A stretch of 64,000 nt of DNA from Dasyornis broadbenti (GCA_013397935.1 VZRN01006407.1:814653-878652); one strand, 5' to 3'; counted from the stretch's first letter, positions 27,165 to 41,073 are shown. A program made the numbers and translations. Notes: a model not told the origin generated them from the letters alone.

Positions 27165-27183
27165 AGGAGGAGGAGGAGGAGGG
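27165..27183 (+). repeat. (AGG)n microsatellite
   Basis: About six AGG units in an intergenic stretch. Confidence 0.85.
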
Positions 27184-27439
27184 AGTGTTACATTTCTGTG
27201 AGAATCTTTGCAGTTTGTTGCCACTGAGTGAATTGGAACAATTTGGCTTTGAGGAAGTGATTTATACACACACATCCATCACATGTAACCTGCTCTGCTC
27301 TGTTAGCTCTCTGTTTGATCTCTGGAGAGTTCAGTAGATTAGGGAGGGTCTTCACACAGAGGTTTCATTAACAACCAATCGCTTAACCTGGCATGACTCC
27401 TGTTTGTGCATTTGGACACTTTAAAGCGGGAAGAATAAG

Positions 27440-27850
27440 GAAAAAAAATTGTTAATGGGGATCATTATTTCCCAGTTCAGGAAACACCAGTCGTGCTGTT
27501 AGAGAGAATTTGCTTCTCATTTCCTTGATTTTATGTTTTAGACAGTGTGGAAAACAAAACTGAGGTTTACAATTTGAGCCATTCAAAAACGGTGATCACA
27601 ATATGTGAAATCTGGCAGCACAAAGTATATCAGTAATCAAAGAGCATGAATTTCATTTAATTCATTATTTAATTAAATATCCAGCCATAAGCCACGGAAA
27701 CTTGAACATTGCAATCCAGTTTAATGAGATAATAAATGCAGGCCAAGCAGTTGCACTTTTAAAATATTCCAGATTAATGGGTCTCTGGTTACTGTCACTT
27801 GTTTGTCTGTTCAGAGTAGGGGAGGGAATTTGATTGAGTCAAAGGGTTGA
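27440..27850. promoter_or_regulatory. Candidate conserved regulatory element (homeodomain/TCF sites)
   Basis: A repeat-free block with dense homeodomain-type cores (atttaattcattatttaatt, ttaatgagataataaatg, agattaatgg) and TCF/LEF-type cores (aatcaaag near 27635 and gtcaaagg near 27838). Such clustering is typical of developmental enhancers, and the flank downstream of DDX1 is regulatory territory of MYCN in other vertebrates. The motifs are seen; enhancer function and conservation are inferred. Confidence 0.25.
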
Positions 27851-30800
27851 TACTACTATAAAACAAAGTTAAAGAACAAAGTCAGAATCGTAGAACAATA
27901 TGACTATTCTTGTTTATTGGTGGGGAATTTTGATATTAGCAACACACAGTTTTGGAAAACATCATCCAGAGTTGCAGCAGTGACTTCCCATGGAAGTACA
28001 GTGTACTGTGTTTCTGCAATCTCTCACAGAAAAAGGATATTCTGTTAATGAAAGGATTAAATTTAGTACTTTATGATATCCTTACAAACCAAATGACTGG
28101 TTTTAAACCAGTGAAGTGCTCACCATAGTTTTACAGTTAACAAACTAGTGAAAGCACATGAAAATTGCTAATTTCTTATTGAACTCAAGAACACGGAAGA
28201 AAATAAGTATGCACCATTTTTGGGAAAATACATTGAGAAAGTTGACAGAGCAACTGTCGGGGTTTACCAGTTACAACTACGACAGCAAGACAAAAATTTG
28301 GCAATTATTATTAATATTTATTTCAATAACAAAATATAAAGGACTGTGTTACATTCTATACAAGCTGTCATAATATTTGAATGCTTAAATATTATCTGGT
28401 TTTAATGAATATCAGTAGTCCAATATATCCTAAACTTTGCCTATCCCATGTTCTCTAATCCCTCATTTGCCAGATGTCCAGAAAAACAGATGTGCTCTGT
28501 AACATGCCCTGATATTTAAATGATAACAGACTATTTAGTACAAAGCTTTGGAAATTTACTCTCTCATATTAAGCTTACAATTCAAGCCTCAGTGTACCTG
28601 GAGGGATTTATCCTGTGGAAAGGGGAACAATACACAGTGACATTTGCAAATGTGGTGATAACACAGAAGAAAGAGAGAGTGACTGGAGGGAAAGACTAGA
28701 TTTAGGACTTCATGGATAAAAAGCAGCAACCTTAAATGTATATAGAATTTTATTGGTAGTCTGATACTTTTCCTGCAGAATTGTTTCCTGTGTTTCCTTT
28801 ACCTTTCATTACGTTTCCTTTTAAGTCTTTTCAAGAAACAGCCCATGGTCAGTCTCCCAAAATGACCAGTCTCTTTCCCATAATAGCAAGGGTATGAGCA
28901 CAGCTATGGTCTTATATGATCAAACTAAAAATTCTCCTAATCCAATAGAAACCAGAAAATTTTGTATCCATCATAATGTTTTTGTTATTATTAACATTGA
29001 TCACATCCTTGGATATATGTTTGTTATCTATATAGAGATATCCATAACCAGATATAACAGCCTATATCCATATACTCTTTATAAAATTTTGAATTTTCCT
29101 CTCTTTTCTATGGTGGTGAATTCCACACTGTCAGCAGCAACATTTAGAACCCCCCTTCACCTTTAACACTACTGACATTCCACCACTGTTGCTCTGCCTG
29201 TTATCTGTCTCACACATTATCTGTTGTCCTGTATTATAGTTAAATCAAAGCTCTGTGTACCTGGGGCTGACTCTACCAGCACACTATCTGAGACAAGAAG
29301 CTTTATCCATTTTTAGGACACAGAATGACAAACTGCAAGTTCACTTCATTTTTGGTGAAAGTAATTTTATTCCTGTGTTAGAAGACATGGAAGGAAAAAG
29401 GTTGTGATCTAAGATTTCTGTATTTAATTTATATGTATTTTACATATTTGCGGGAGATTAAATAGGATGCAAGCAGTGGGAGATTAAAATCTTAAAATCT
29501 TTAAATCGGTAACAGTTTGTAAAAGGAGTGTATTTTCCCTTATAGGGTCTTTCCCTGGTAATATTATTTGAGCTCATGAGAATCACTGTATACAGTATTT
29601 GTTTGTCTATTTGTTTGTTTGCTGAAATGAAGCTTTCCATGATGATTAACATGAACAGAAGCCTTTGGAGATTTTATTGCCAGAATAAGGAATGTCTCCT
29701 CTGATCTCTCCTGTAACAGATTTTAGACCTAGTGCCTCAGGAAACAGAAAGTACATTGTAATGAAATATTGGAGATTATTTTCATTATGAAGTTACCAAA
29801 GCCAGATTTGGATTTGTGCATTTTCTGGTCATGCATATCTGGTAAAACATGAATCTTTTATTACCTGTTTTAGCCTGACATTTCATAGTGGTTTATACAA
29901 GGATTACCATCAGATGTGGAGCATTAGGATGCATTGGCTTCTTAGATTTACTTTTAACTGAATGTATCTCTAGTCTCAACAAAAGGGACTGGGGTGAAAT
30001 ACTGAAAAGAAGCTGTTAATCCAGCTGGGCAGACGTACCCAACAGAGATGGAAATGTACTGCCACAAAGAGATAAAGGATGCACATAATCTTCTGTCTGA
30101 AGCTAGGTACACTCAAAATGGACTTTTGCTTTAGAAATTAAGATACAGACAGTATCCATTTTCTATAAAAGATGGTATAAGATTTTCCTTTTGTTGTCTG
30201 CCAAATGGACACCCACCTTCACTCACAGCCAGCTCACACTGTGTTGAATCAGCGACTGGTGCAGAGATGGAAACAATCAAGGGGAGCTGCGAACACTGCA
30301 GCCCATTTCAAAAGCATTCCTTTTCCAGGCCATCGGCTGCAGGAGCAGCACAGGAAGCCTTCCCTGATTTTACCACTACTGAGCAGCAGCTTGATGGTGT
30401 TTATGCATGGCAGGACCCCACCAGTGAGGAGACCCACAGCTCCGGAGCACCAGAAGTGACGTTCAGAGAAATGGTACAATTGACAATGGAGCTGTTCACG
30501 GCACCAGGGCTGCGAGCCCATCAAGCTTCCCCTCTATCATGTTTATTGCTCTTTATTCAGCTTTAAAGAGGTTGTTTTATCCTGCACAATTTAACTGATA
30601 TATATGCTTTTCTGATATTTCTCTTGTTCAGCAAATGAACATCGGGTTTGACAGACATCAGTGGGTCTAAGGGTCCATGGGTTACATTCATCTTAAAACA
30701 ACGCTACAAGGCTTATCCGATGCTTCAGCACAGGCTGTCAAACATGTTTGTCCTCCCCATCACACTAACTAAAGCTGTTGTGTCACTGGGCTCTTTGTGT

Positions 30801-31349
30801 CCCCTTTTCAGCTCTGTTAAGTATAAGTCTTATACTTTCACATCATAACATCTGATGCTGAAACCATACAGAGAGAGAAGTCTTATGTGTGGCCTCCAGG
30901 TGAGCCTGTAACACATAATGCTTACCTCAAATCTCAACCTCTTTCACTTGTGTCCTCTGACAGGGCAGCTTAGTCTTGGATTTTACAGTGATTTCCATGG
31001 CAAATAGACATCAAAAACAGTAATAGGGTTTTGCTTGATCCAGTGAGAAAGCAAGGTGGGGAATCTGAAAACCATTATCAAAAGATTAAGCTCTGCAAAC
31101 AAAAAAATATTGATACCTGTAGTGAAAATGCAGAAGAATTTCCCAAGGACTTCCAAAATGCAGTAATGAAAAAAGTTTCCCTGCATGTTCAATTGATGAT
31201 AGTGTCAAAATATTTGCCATTTTAATTGTAACTCAGAAAAGTATTTAAAAGTAGCTCCTACATGTAGACATTGGAGTGTCCAAATAACTTTCTTTAAAGG
31301 TTTCAGAGACAGCTTGAGGAGGACCCCTGTGGACCATTAATGTTTATTT

Positions 31350-31560
31350 TCAATGCATCATGAGATAGAGAAATTGAAGATATTTTAAAAGGGCAAATAA
31401 GACAACCTGGGTAATTATAGGTCTGGCACACTGACATTGATCCTAAGCAAAAGATCTGGGTGGTGGGGGTGATAAATAAATTAAAAGAGGAGAACATAAT
31501 TAATGTCAATCAACATGGGCTTACATCAAGCTATTTTGGAAGGTTTTATGATGAAATTAT
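31350..31560 (+). mobile_element. Probable old LINE reverse-transcriptase fragment (CR1/L2/L3 type)
   Basis: Reads gacaacctgggtaattatag, gtctggcacactgacattga, then gataaataaattaaaagagg and gtcaatcaacatgggctt. This resembles the asn-tyr-arg ... ser-leu-thr and his-gly-phe blocks of non-LTR reverse transcriptases. It is too decayed to place in a subfamily. Confidence 0.45.
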
Positions 31561-31633
31561 ATGTTTAGTTTAAAATGGAGTAACAGAGAAATCATATATT
31601 TAGATCTCTTTATAGTACTGATTTGGCACTCTC

Positions 31634-31661
31634 TTATTTATCTATTTATTTATTAAATAAG
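31634..31661. repeat. (ATTT)n tract with self-complementary ends
   Basis: ttatttatctatttatttat followed by taaataag; the ends ttattta and taaataa are complementary. It follows the LINE fragment near 31.4 kb. Confidence 0.6.
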
Positions 31662-34600
31662 AAACTATGGTAACAAAAATGTAGCATAGTTCATATCAGT
31701 AAAATTATGTGACTGACAAGTCTCCAAACACACTGCAACTGGACATACATCTTTGGGAATGTAGGGGGGTTTTGGATCCCCACAAGTTGTTTGTATCAAA
31801 AAACAGAAAAAAACCCCAGAGTGGTACAAGCCACCTCATAACCTAACCGCAAACAAGCACTTTGATCCTAATTTGGCCACATATATAGTATTGCTTCTGA
31901 GAATAATCACTACTTCTAGGTTGGAACCTCAGTTTCTGGATGAAAAAAGAAAGGGAAAGAACGAGACAGAAGTATCAAATTTTCACCATGATTTCCTACT
32001 TTAACGGCCAAATACCTTCAGTGGGCACAGAAGGCATATAGGAAGGGAGGTTGCCTTAACTCTGTGCTTGGAAATTGTGCTGCTGAATTTGGAGCACTCC
32101 CAAAGAACCATCGTGGGGTCTTAGAGTCTGAGTAGAAGTCACAGGAATGATGTGAGGTTTAGAAAACTTACTTCTTTATGAGGTACGTAAACACTCAGTA
32201 AAATAATTTTTGTTGAAGAAATCAAAGACATGATCGTATCGCCTTCTTTAGGTATTTATTTAAGGACAAAATTTCATTACAGAGGGCTTTTCAGTCCAGA
32301 TGAAGACAAAGTTCCCATTTCTATGATCTTAGGCTAGAAAGGTTAGACCAGCAATAAGAAAAAACTCAAAAAATAACTTAGAATAACTTACTGTTTATAG
32401 ATTCTTTCCTTTCCTCTCTGGCCCGTCCCTTAGACCAATGTACCTGTAACTACTCCACACAGTTGTGCAGGGAGGTGAATATGTTCTCTCCCAAAACTAG
32501 TTTAAAGCTGATTAAGTGGTGTAATCTCTTGTGACATGGGAGAAAAGGATTTTAAACCTCCTAGGCAGAAGAAAGACTGTGCTTTTCATTCTTCTGTGCC
32601 TCGGGTAATGCTCTAACCACCCATCTACAGGGCAAAAGCTATCACTGGTGATGATAGCACGTTGATGAGAAAGGAAAGCATGTTGCTACATTTGATGTAG
32701 AACACAGTTATATGAGAATACCCCCATCAGACATTTTCTAAAAGCATCTGCAGGCAATTTATGCAGAGAAAGATGAAATATTTAGCTTGTTGTTCCTGAA
32801 TGTGCACTGAACAGACTCCAGCTTCTCCACTGTCCTATTGATCCACTTTTGGTTACTTTCTGAAGGAAGGCTTCAGGCTCCTGAAAACCCTGCAGTTCAG
32901 TAAGGAAATTATTTGCAGGACTGAGACAGCTTTGGACTTAGCATCTGAAAAATAATTTTCAGGACATCAGGAACTGAACTTCAAAAGCAAGCTGCACTTC
33001 ACTGCTCTTCTAGGTCTTGTTCAGAATCCCTTATATTCTATCATGGGTGCAATTTTTTCCTTTTAATCAATTAAAAAATGCACTTGGAAGAAAAAACAAT
33101 AGAATAAACCCTCATGTCTTTTCATACAGATTTGAACCTTGTCCTCTCTGATCATCATGTGATTTTCAAGACCACAAGCATTTAATAAAATAAATGTGCA
33201 CTAATACAACGATCCATAATTTTTCATCATTACATAAATATACTCATATCCAGTAGGCAACTTCTGTAAATCTGAAAATGAAAATTTTAAATCTGTATTT
33301 TCAGTTTTCTCCTTAAAAAAAAAATTTAAACTTCACAAACAGAATTTACATATGGTTCTTCCTAGGTCAGTGCAAGATTAGAAAGAGCAGACAATCCAGT
33401 AGGACTCAGCAGGGGGCTTGAAAATGCTGAAGAATATCAAATAGACCAGAATTTCCTACCTGAGCTTCACAGTGCTTTGCTTTTACATTTTAGCCAGACC
33501 CTTAGCTTTATTTAAATGGGGTTTTTTTATTGCATCTATAAAATATTTAAGTTTAATATATACAGCATCATTGTCCTACGTTGTGAAAAGCATAAAAGCA
33601 TATGAAAGTAATAGCGTTCTTGACACACAAGAGGATTAATGTGTATGAATTGAATTTTTCTGTATTCTATGAACTCACATTTCATGAAGACACTAAATTT
33701 ATAGATAGAGAAAATCCCTCATCCAGTTTGAACTTCATAGAAGCTTAACATAGAAACATGAGGGATGTGTGCTCCTAGAATCACCTTTGTAAACTAAATT
33801 TCCAGATGGAGAACATTAAGGAGTATGATTGCAGGAGTGATTTTTTTATTATTATTATTAATTCTACAATTTTATTTAGCACACAAGAGTTTGGTGTTTT
33901 CTCTCTTGCTTCAGAAAGTTAAGTTGCGGTACATGTTACAGAAAAAAGCTTTTTTTAAAATTGTTTAACAACATAGAAAGCAATATCATCAGTAAATCAG
34001 TATCTTCAAGACTTCTGTGACTCAAAACTTCCATGAGAAAATGTGCTGCTAAAGATAAAAGCATTTGAAATCTATTATCATTAGCATCTTTAAATAAATC
34101 CCATGTATTGGTAGAAAAAACCCAGAATATAGCACCATTATCACACAGGCCTTTTGGGGTACCTCCATGATCCTGATGGCACCCCTCAATAAGGCACAGT
34201 GGCACTCAAGACTTCTTAAAAGGTGACCATCCAGACTGCTTCTCACTTTTTGAAACAGATTTTTGAATAGTTGTTTCTGAATTTTTCTCCAGTACTTATG
34301 TAGAAAGCCAGCTGGATTCTAATAGTCATGTAGTTCCACTGCTCTCTTTCAGCATGTCAGCAAGAATAGGGTTTTATTTGGCTACAACTCCTTAGCTAAG
34401 TATTCCTTAGTTGACTTAGATCAAATAAAATGACAGCAAAAGAAGGTTGAGGCAAACTAAACTATCCAAAGGCAATCCAATTTTTGAAATTTGCCATTTC
34501 AAAAACATTTCCAAATATATATGGGTATAATTAAAACTCACATCCAGTACAACAGCAGAAAATGATGCCTAAAGAAGAGCTATAATTCTGTGTGAGGGCT

Positions 34601-34939
34601 CCTCTCACAGACAGGCTGCAATGTCATCCCCAGCTAATACATGGGAGCAGTCAAGCATGTGATCTATCTGGGAGTCTTAGAGGCAATAAAACAGGATGCA
34701 TCCTCCCACTCATCTTTAAGGATGTATCAATGTGCACTTTGTTAACAAAAATCAGCATTCTCTCTCATATTCACCCCACGTGTCCAGGAGACTTGGCACG
34801 AAGCATGATTGGTCCTGGTCAGACCCATCCAGGCTGACCTCTTGTTCCTAATTTGTCAGTCTGGATACACAATAAAACACCACTTGCTCACTCTGCCCTC
34901 AACTGCTGCTTCTGAACCAGAGAACAAAGAAAAAGGAAA

Positions 34940-35242
34940 AGCTGGAAAAGGACTTTTTACAAGAGCATGTACTCATAGGACAAGGGGAAATGGCATTAAA
35001 CCAAAAGAGGGAGGGTTTAGATTAGATATCAGGAGGAAATTCTTTACTCTGAGGGATGTGAGGCACACACACAGGTTGCCCAGAGAAGCTGTGGATGCCC
35101 CATCCCTGGCAGTGTTCAAGGCCAGGTTGGATGGGGCTCTCAGCAACCTGGTCTAGTGGAAGGTGTCCCTACTTAAGGCACAGCATTAGAACTAGATGAT
35201 CTTTAAAGTCCCTTCAAACCCAAATCTTTCTATAAATCTGTG
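34940..35242 (+). mobile_element. CR1 LINE 3' UTR, well preserved
   Basis: Near-consensus sense CR1 3' region: gactttttacaagagcatgt, actcataggacaagggg, gatatcaggaggaaattctt, ggttgcccagagaagctgtg, ggccaggttggatggggctc, ctggtctagtggaaggtgtc. It ends near a degenerate tctataaatctgtg repeat. It is the youngest-looking copy here and accounts for the long open frame crossing it. Confidence 0.92.
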
Positions 35243-38200
35243 AAAGTTTGTAAAACAGAAAATAAACAAATAAGTAAATCAACCTTGCAACCTTTTTCTA
35301 GACCTTTACAAAGTACAGACTGTGCCAACCTGACCTTTGCTATAAGAGAAAGTATATACCAAAATGTAGTCCTGGGCCTAGTCCTTGGCTGTGTGACAGA
35401 TCACTCCTCAGTACAAGGGGGAATTTAGTGAGTCTTTGTAACACCAAAACCACACACAGAGCCAGCCAACTAACCTGCAATTTAGGTATTCCCATAAGTT
35501 CGTGTCAGGGTGCACCAGTAGTGTTATCACCTATAATTGACTAGAGGACTTCAATTATGCTGGTAAATTTAGCAATAATTACACATCTTTGCCACCATTC
35601 AGGAATTACCTCTCAGGGCCTGGAATCTGTTTATACTCACTTCCAACAGATTCAGCCTTCACATGTTTGTTCAGCTCCGTGGGTTCATCCAACCATAACG
35701 ATCTCATTCATTACATGAAGTGCTCCATGAAACCGTATCTTGAACCACGCCTTGGTCTCTCAAAGAAACCAGTGTATCTAAAGGACAGTTTGTTTGGCAC
35801 AGAAAGAAAAGCACCTTTCTCCTCCTGACACAATAGAACTTACAAAAAAATTAATTTCCACTGGCATAGGAAATAGGTTTTGTGGTGGATAGAGTGGATG
35901 CTCCGAGAAATCCAGGATCATCTTAAACTCATTTCGTTCTTCATTATGCTCATTACTTCTTAACCTCAACCTTCCTGCTTGCTCCTTCAAAAGAATGTTT
36001 TTGAGTCCAAGAGCTCATATAATTCCCTTCTGGGAGAGCAGTGAGGAAAATGAGCCACAGGTAACAGAAGACATCACTTTGGGAAAGCTCTCATCTACCA
36101 CAGTGGCAAAACAAGAGCTTTAGAAGAATAAAGCAGACTGTACAGTGTGTTTCACCATTTCTTTTCCACCCAGTCAAATGTAGAATGATTTACAGTAGCA
36201 TTCTACTGCTGCTCTTAATTTTGCCTTGTTCTTAGGTCTCATGTTAACAAGCATCCTGGGAGGAACCTTGTCCTGCCATACCCTCCCTCCTCAGCCCCTG
36301 GGTATCTTCAGTCTTCCCTTGTGCATATCCTGTAAACCACAGGTATGGGAAAGCAGTAACAACACCTGGCACAGGCAGGTGAACCAAGAATACAACCCAT
36401 CATGCAAAGGGAAGGCTGAAGTAGGGTCAATTCATTTTAAAAAGGCAGTGCTTACTTTAGATTTTACTCCAGGTGAAAGTTATTTCCATCACTGTATCAG
36501 ACTAAGCCACGGCTGGGCTACCCTTGCCCACTGTTATCTTCCTCCCCCATTTTTCTTCTTGTTAAAGGAACAGATTAAATTATTAAAACTCAAACAAATT
36601 CCTGACGTTGGTCCTATAAAATGATACATGAATAATACTTTTCATTACAAAAACTTTGCAAAATCAAATCTTATAGAGTCTGTGCGGCACACAAAACAAA
36701 GTACTTGCTGCTGACACAATAAAAAAAATTTTAGCTGTACAGTTAAGATAAGCTAGGAACACATGTAATACTGGAAATTGTTTCTCATAGCAGCAGCACC
36801 TCTGGAAATTAACTTCATATTCTTTAAAACTTTCTTTCTCCACATCAAACACTTGTCAGGAGTGCTGTGGCTGCTCTCTTAGGAAACATAACCACCTCTG
36901 CAAGACCTAATTTCTGTGTGAAGGTTAATTAGTTTAATGCAGGAAGTAGTCTAGTGGAGTTGATGATTTCTTCCTCAAATAAATGAGTTAGAGGCTTGAG
37001 TTTGGTCAGTATTGCCTGAGAAATTGTGGCTGTTCGATGTGGCGCTTTGAACAACAAGGCATCACTATAGAAAGAGGAGACAATAGCATCCCACAAGATC
37101 TACCTGTGTTGGCAGTTTGTTAAGTTTCTTTTTAAACACATAAAAACACTGGAATAGCCTCATTTGGGGGTGGAATTGCTTCCTGCTTACTTTTGTTACA
37201 CTCTATTTTGTTCAGTACAAACCTAATGTGAACCAGAATGTAGCCGAGGTTGGGATTTGTGAATGAACTGCAGAGATTGACATCTTGTTGAAACACACAG
37301 ATGCTTCAGTGAGAGGATTTTTCATCATGGCATATCAAACCACGTTATTTTAATTTGCTTTAGACAATAGAAGTGTGCAAAACAGTAAAGAGAATTTGTA
37401 CTTGCTGCATATTGATTTGCATAGTCAAGATTATCACATACATTCGAGATGGTAAGACACCGATCTCTGAAGATCATAACCTTAAAACCACAGCGTATTT
37501 GGGCACCACAAACCTAATTACCCCAAATCATGTCACTTATGGAAACACTTATGTAGAAGATTATTTTCAAGCTGGCAATTTAGGTCTCAGTCAGGATTTG
37601 ATTTGCATTCCTTCTTTAATTTATGGAGTTTGCATTTCTTCCCCATCTTACCCTGATACATTTTTATCCCAGCCCACGGTTGATTTTCAAGAGCTGTAAG
37701 CGAAAAGACACCATGCAAACAATCCTGTTGATACAGGAGTAAGTTAGCTCACTTTTCATCAGAAGGGTAACAGGAGAAACAACTGGGTCTAACAAGTAGA
37801 AAGGTCACTTTATTGGATGCCTTAAAAAAAAAAAAGAGACAATTTTAAGGGAGTATTACATAGGCCTGATGAAAACATTTCATATACAAGCCCATATTTC
37901 TGATTGTTTTGGTAGCCTATGCAGTGCTTACTTGGACAGTTTCCCAGGAGTTTCCTGCTTTATTAAGGAGACCGCATCCTGAAGCACAGCATTTACATAA
38001 GGTACTCACACGATTAATGAGATAAGTAAAACACGTGGAGGAAGCCTCTGATACCACAGGCATTATTCAGAAGAAAACCCCAAGTTTAACAGGGAAAGAT
38101 TAACAACAAACTTTTTCCTTCTTTTGATATAAAGACTATTTTTAGCCATCAGGAAAAGCTGTTTGCACATACATGCCAGAAAAGTTAAATCTTAGCACGA

Positions 38201-41060
38201 AAATACAGAAAAAAATAGGTGTATTTACCATATACTAAGCACTACTTAGTTTTAGAAACTTGGACTAAATGCAGTCCCTAGTCAAAAGCACCACCTGGCA
38301 ACAAGGGCTGTTGGCAAAACTCCTAACCAAAGTATGGGCTGCTGACAGATTACTTCAGACCATTTCACAATTTTTAAACTGAATTTAAATTCTGTTCTCA
38401 CTGTTTTAGGCCATCAGAAATATCAGAAAAGATCAGTGTTTAGAAGTGAATAGACTACCTTTTTGTAAAATTTATTTATTTTTAACCACTTCAGCCAAAT
38501 ATGGCTTAAATTCTTGTTACAAGGAAGAGCAATGCAAGTATTTTTTTCAAAAAATGATTAAGACTCAATAAACCCCCTCAAACATATTATTGCATTTGGT
38601 ACAGGACTAATTAAAGCATAACTGCATATGCTGCATACTAACAATTCTCTACTTCTTATTGTGAATCACTTCATTAAAAAATATGATCATTGTTCAGTGG
38701 AACTGTAATAACAACAAAAAAAAAAAACCCAGAAGTTTTTTAGTAGAACAGAACACATTGCTTAAAACCTAAGTAACAGAGTGCCTACTCATAACACTGT
38801 TATACACCAAAGAGTCACAAATGTCACGTAAAGCAATTTGGATATAATTTCTACTATTATTTTGTTACCTTACATGTTATTCCTCATTACTCATACAACA
38901 AATTGAACTAATTTTAACACAATTACAGCTTTGGTTAAAAGGATGCTGGTTCCCAACAAGGCAGCTGTGGAAGGATGGTTTTAATTGATACCATCCAAAT
39001 CCTCTATGAGTTTTGTGTATTGCAACAATCGACAAACAGAAGAAAGTTACCACTGGACAATTCCACAACATTTTAGTGCTATCCAAAGACAGCAAACTGA
39101 AGAGGCAACATAGTTTATGAAATGTAAGTACTATGACATTTCCCTGTGTTAGAATTTTTAAATTCAACTGTATTATACACATAGGATGGTTTAAGTTGTC
39201 TAAACATAGGCTCTTGATGGTGTTTAGGTACTCCAGGCTACCTGAATTTTCTGTGCAGCACTGGTAGGTCCAACATAACACATACAGAAAGGAGACCTGT
39301 AACTTCTGGAGTGGCAAGATTATCCTGTCACCCACAACAGTGTTAGCTCAATGTTAGCTAGAATCTGAATTCCAGCAATCTGTTCTCCATGTATCCAGTT
39401 AGCTGTTCGTATTTTTAATTTTTCTGCTAAATATTAAATCAAGAAAATCCCTTCAGCACAAGAGAAATATTCTGTTACACATCCTAGGCACTCCAGTAAG
39501 CAGCAGAGCTCAGCTGTCATGGGATATACTTCATGAATGCACCTTTATGTTCTCTGATAATAACAACCATTATGAAAAAGACTAATCCATTCACGTGCTC
39601 AGTGTCTTGAAACAGCCTTTAACATATTACTGCTGCAAAGATATGACAATTCTTGCCAGTCTTGGCTGACATTCAGCAGATTGCTACATCTCTTTACCTC
39701 AGTTTCTCCATCTGTGGATCTGGACACATTTGCAAGAAAACAAGAGCTACAGACAAAAATCACTGCAAGAAGCATAGTGAGTTTTAGACAAAGTTTAATA
39801 AGAAGTGATAAAGAGCCTGCTCATCATTCACTGAAGGCATTAGTATCTGCAACTCCGAAAAGTAGCAACCTTTTCCTTTCAAGCAACTTGTGGAAAAAGT
39901 ACTACTGTTTAGAGGATTCCTTACAGAAGACAGGTTTTGCTCTCCCTCACCCCTTGCATAACTTCATTTGTCTACAGGCAAGTACTGGTGTAATTGCAGT
40001 GATAAAGAGTTTCTCAAAGTGTCCATAGCTGTTACACTTTTCCCCACCTACAAACAGAGGTGCAAGGCAGAGGGGCACACATTCTTTTGAATCTTCCACC
40101 CATTTCCCCCCTTTCTTATGTATATCTAATCTACTTGAGATGCAGCTATTTTGCTAACTGGCTTTAGCAGGAGCCCAGCTTACTACATTATACAGATATT
40201 CACATATGGTAGTGACCACAGGCCAATTACCTTTTCAAATAGACCAGGCACGTTTATTTGTATGTGTGATTCCACAAACATGAGAAGACTGGAGCACAAG
40301 TCTGTGTTGCCAGCAGCAATTTTGTCTGCTTTCACAGTAGCAAAACAGAACCGTACTTAAAGCGCAAGAGACCAGCAAACTCCTCCTGCCTTTGGAGCTT
40401 GCTAAAAGGGGGCCCCAGCACAGCAGTTTGGACACTGAGTGGCAAACACCATCTGTATCCTTTTCCCTTCCATAAAAGGAACCTTTATAGGAGTGTAAAG
40501 GAAAACAAAGAAAGATTACTACCAGTAGTTATAAAAGAATAGTTAATCATCCAATAAGAATGAGTTCTCTCAAAGATATTGTACTAAAGCAAATTAGTCA
40601 AAAATACAAAGCTATTGAACAAGGGTGCTCCAATAAGCAAGTGATAAACTCAAAAAACCAAATAAAAATCTCTCCCCAAGCCAACTTTATAGCTATTAAA
40701 ATATAACTAGGAAAAAAAAAGGGTTAAAACTAGAATTTATATTTTGTTCATTTTACTTAGGCTAATCATGAATTTCCCTCCATATTCTTTCCTTTTGGTC
40801 AGAAAAGCGGAAGCACAGCAAGAATGCCTACATGGGATTTGCTTACACAATTCTAAAGCCAGTAAATTGCAAAAAATACTGCCAGGACACTTATGAAAAC
40901 CCATTTTTTGGTTCTGTTTTTGGTTCCTGAGCCCTAGAAATCAGCACTGAGAAGAAAAATAAACACAGTTTTGACATGTACAGTAGTAAGAATTAGCTTT
41001 GTACCCAGACAAGGAACAAGCCCTTTAAAGCAGAAGTTAGTGGATTAACAATCTGAACAG
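35243..41060. other. Intergenic block, no gene recognised
   Basis: Follows the young CR1 copy. A 152-codon minus frame (38877-39335), a 132-codon plus frame (36226-36624) and a 115-codon plus frame (39681-40028) lack recognisable homology. A minus-strand AATAAA at 37809-37814 has no linked coding exon. Confidence 0.55.
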
Positions 41061-41073
41061 CTCACACTGCATG

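Larger units (their letters stand above)
11857..27400. other. Intergenic block, no gene recognised
   Basis: About 15.5 kb of AT-rich sequence with one CR1 fragment (14.4 kb), two G-rich tracts, short simple repeats and a hairpin at 25362-25394. The longest frames (143 codons minus near 18.2-18.6 kb, 129 codons minus near 19.7-20.1 kb) show no recognisable domain or splice context. Confidence 0.55.
27851..34939. other. Intergenic block, no gene recognised
   Basis: AT-rich sequence with the LINE relic near 31.4 kb, short simple repeats and a few GC-richer patches (30.2-30.55 kb) with overlapping frames on both strands. No exon structure or RNA gene was recognised. Confidence 0.6.

Noticed and set aside
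30205..30566. Three overlapping frames on both strands near 30.2-30.57 kb
   Set aside because: A local GC-richer patch with few stops. No family, no splice signals that agree with one frame.
34809..35156. 115-codon plus-strand frame
   Set aside because: It lies largely over the CR1 3' UTR, which is non-coding in the element.
36226..36624. 132-codon plus-strand open frame
   Set aside because: No family resemblance, no splice or promoter context; composition looks like translated non-coding sequence.
37809..37814. Minus-strand AATAAA followed by a plus-strand A-run
   Set aside because: No upstream coding exon could be linked, and AATAAA is frequent in AT-rich DNA.
38877..39335. 152-codon minus-strand open frame, the longest in the window
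   Set aside because: Composition is Cys/Leu/Ser-rich, there is no recognised domain and no exon borders or nearby matching exons. It is consistent with chance in 64 kb.
39681..40028. 115-codon plus-strand frame with fairly protein-like composition
   Set aside because: No family recognised and no supporting signals. It is a useful reminder that protein-like frames occur here by chance, which is why the downstream exon-like segments are kept at low confidence.
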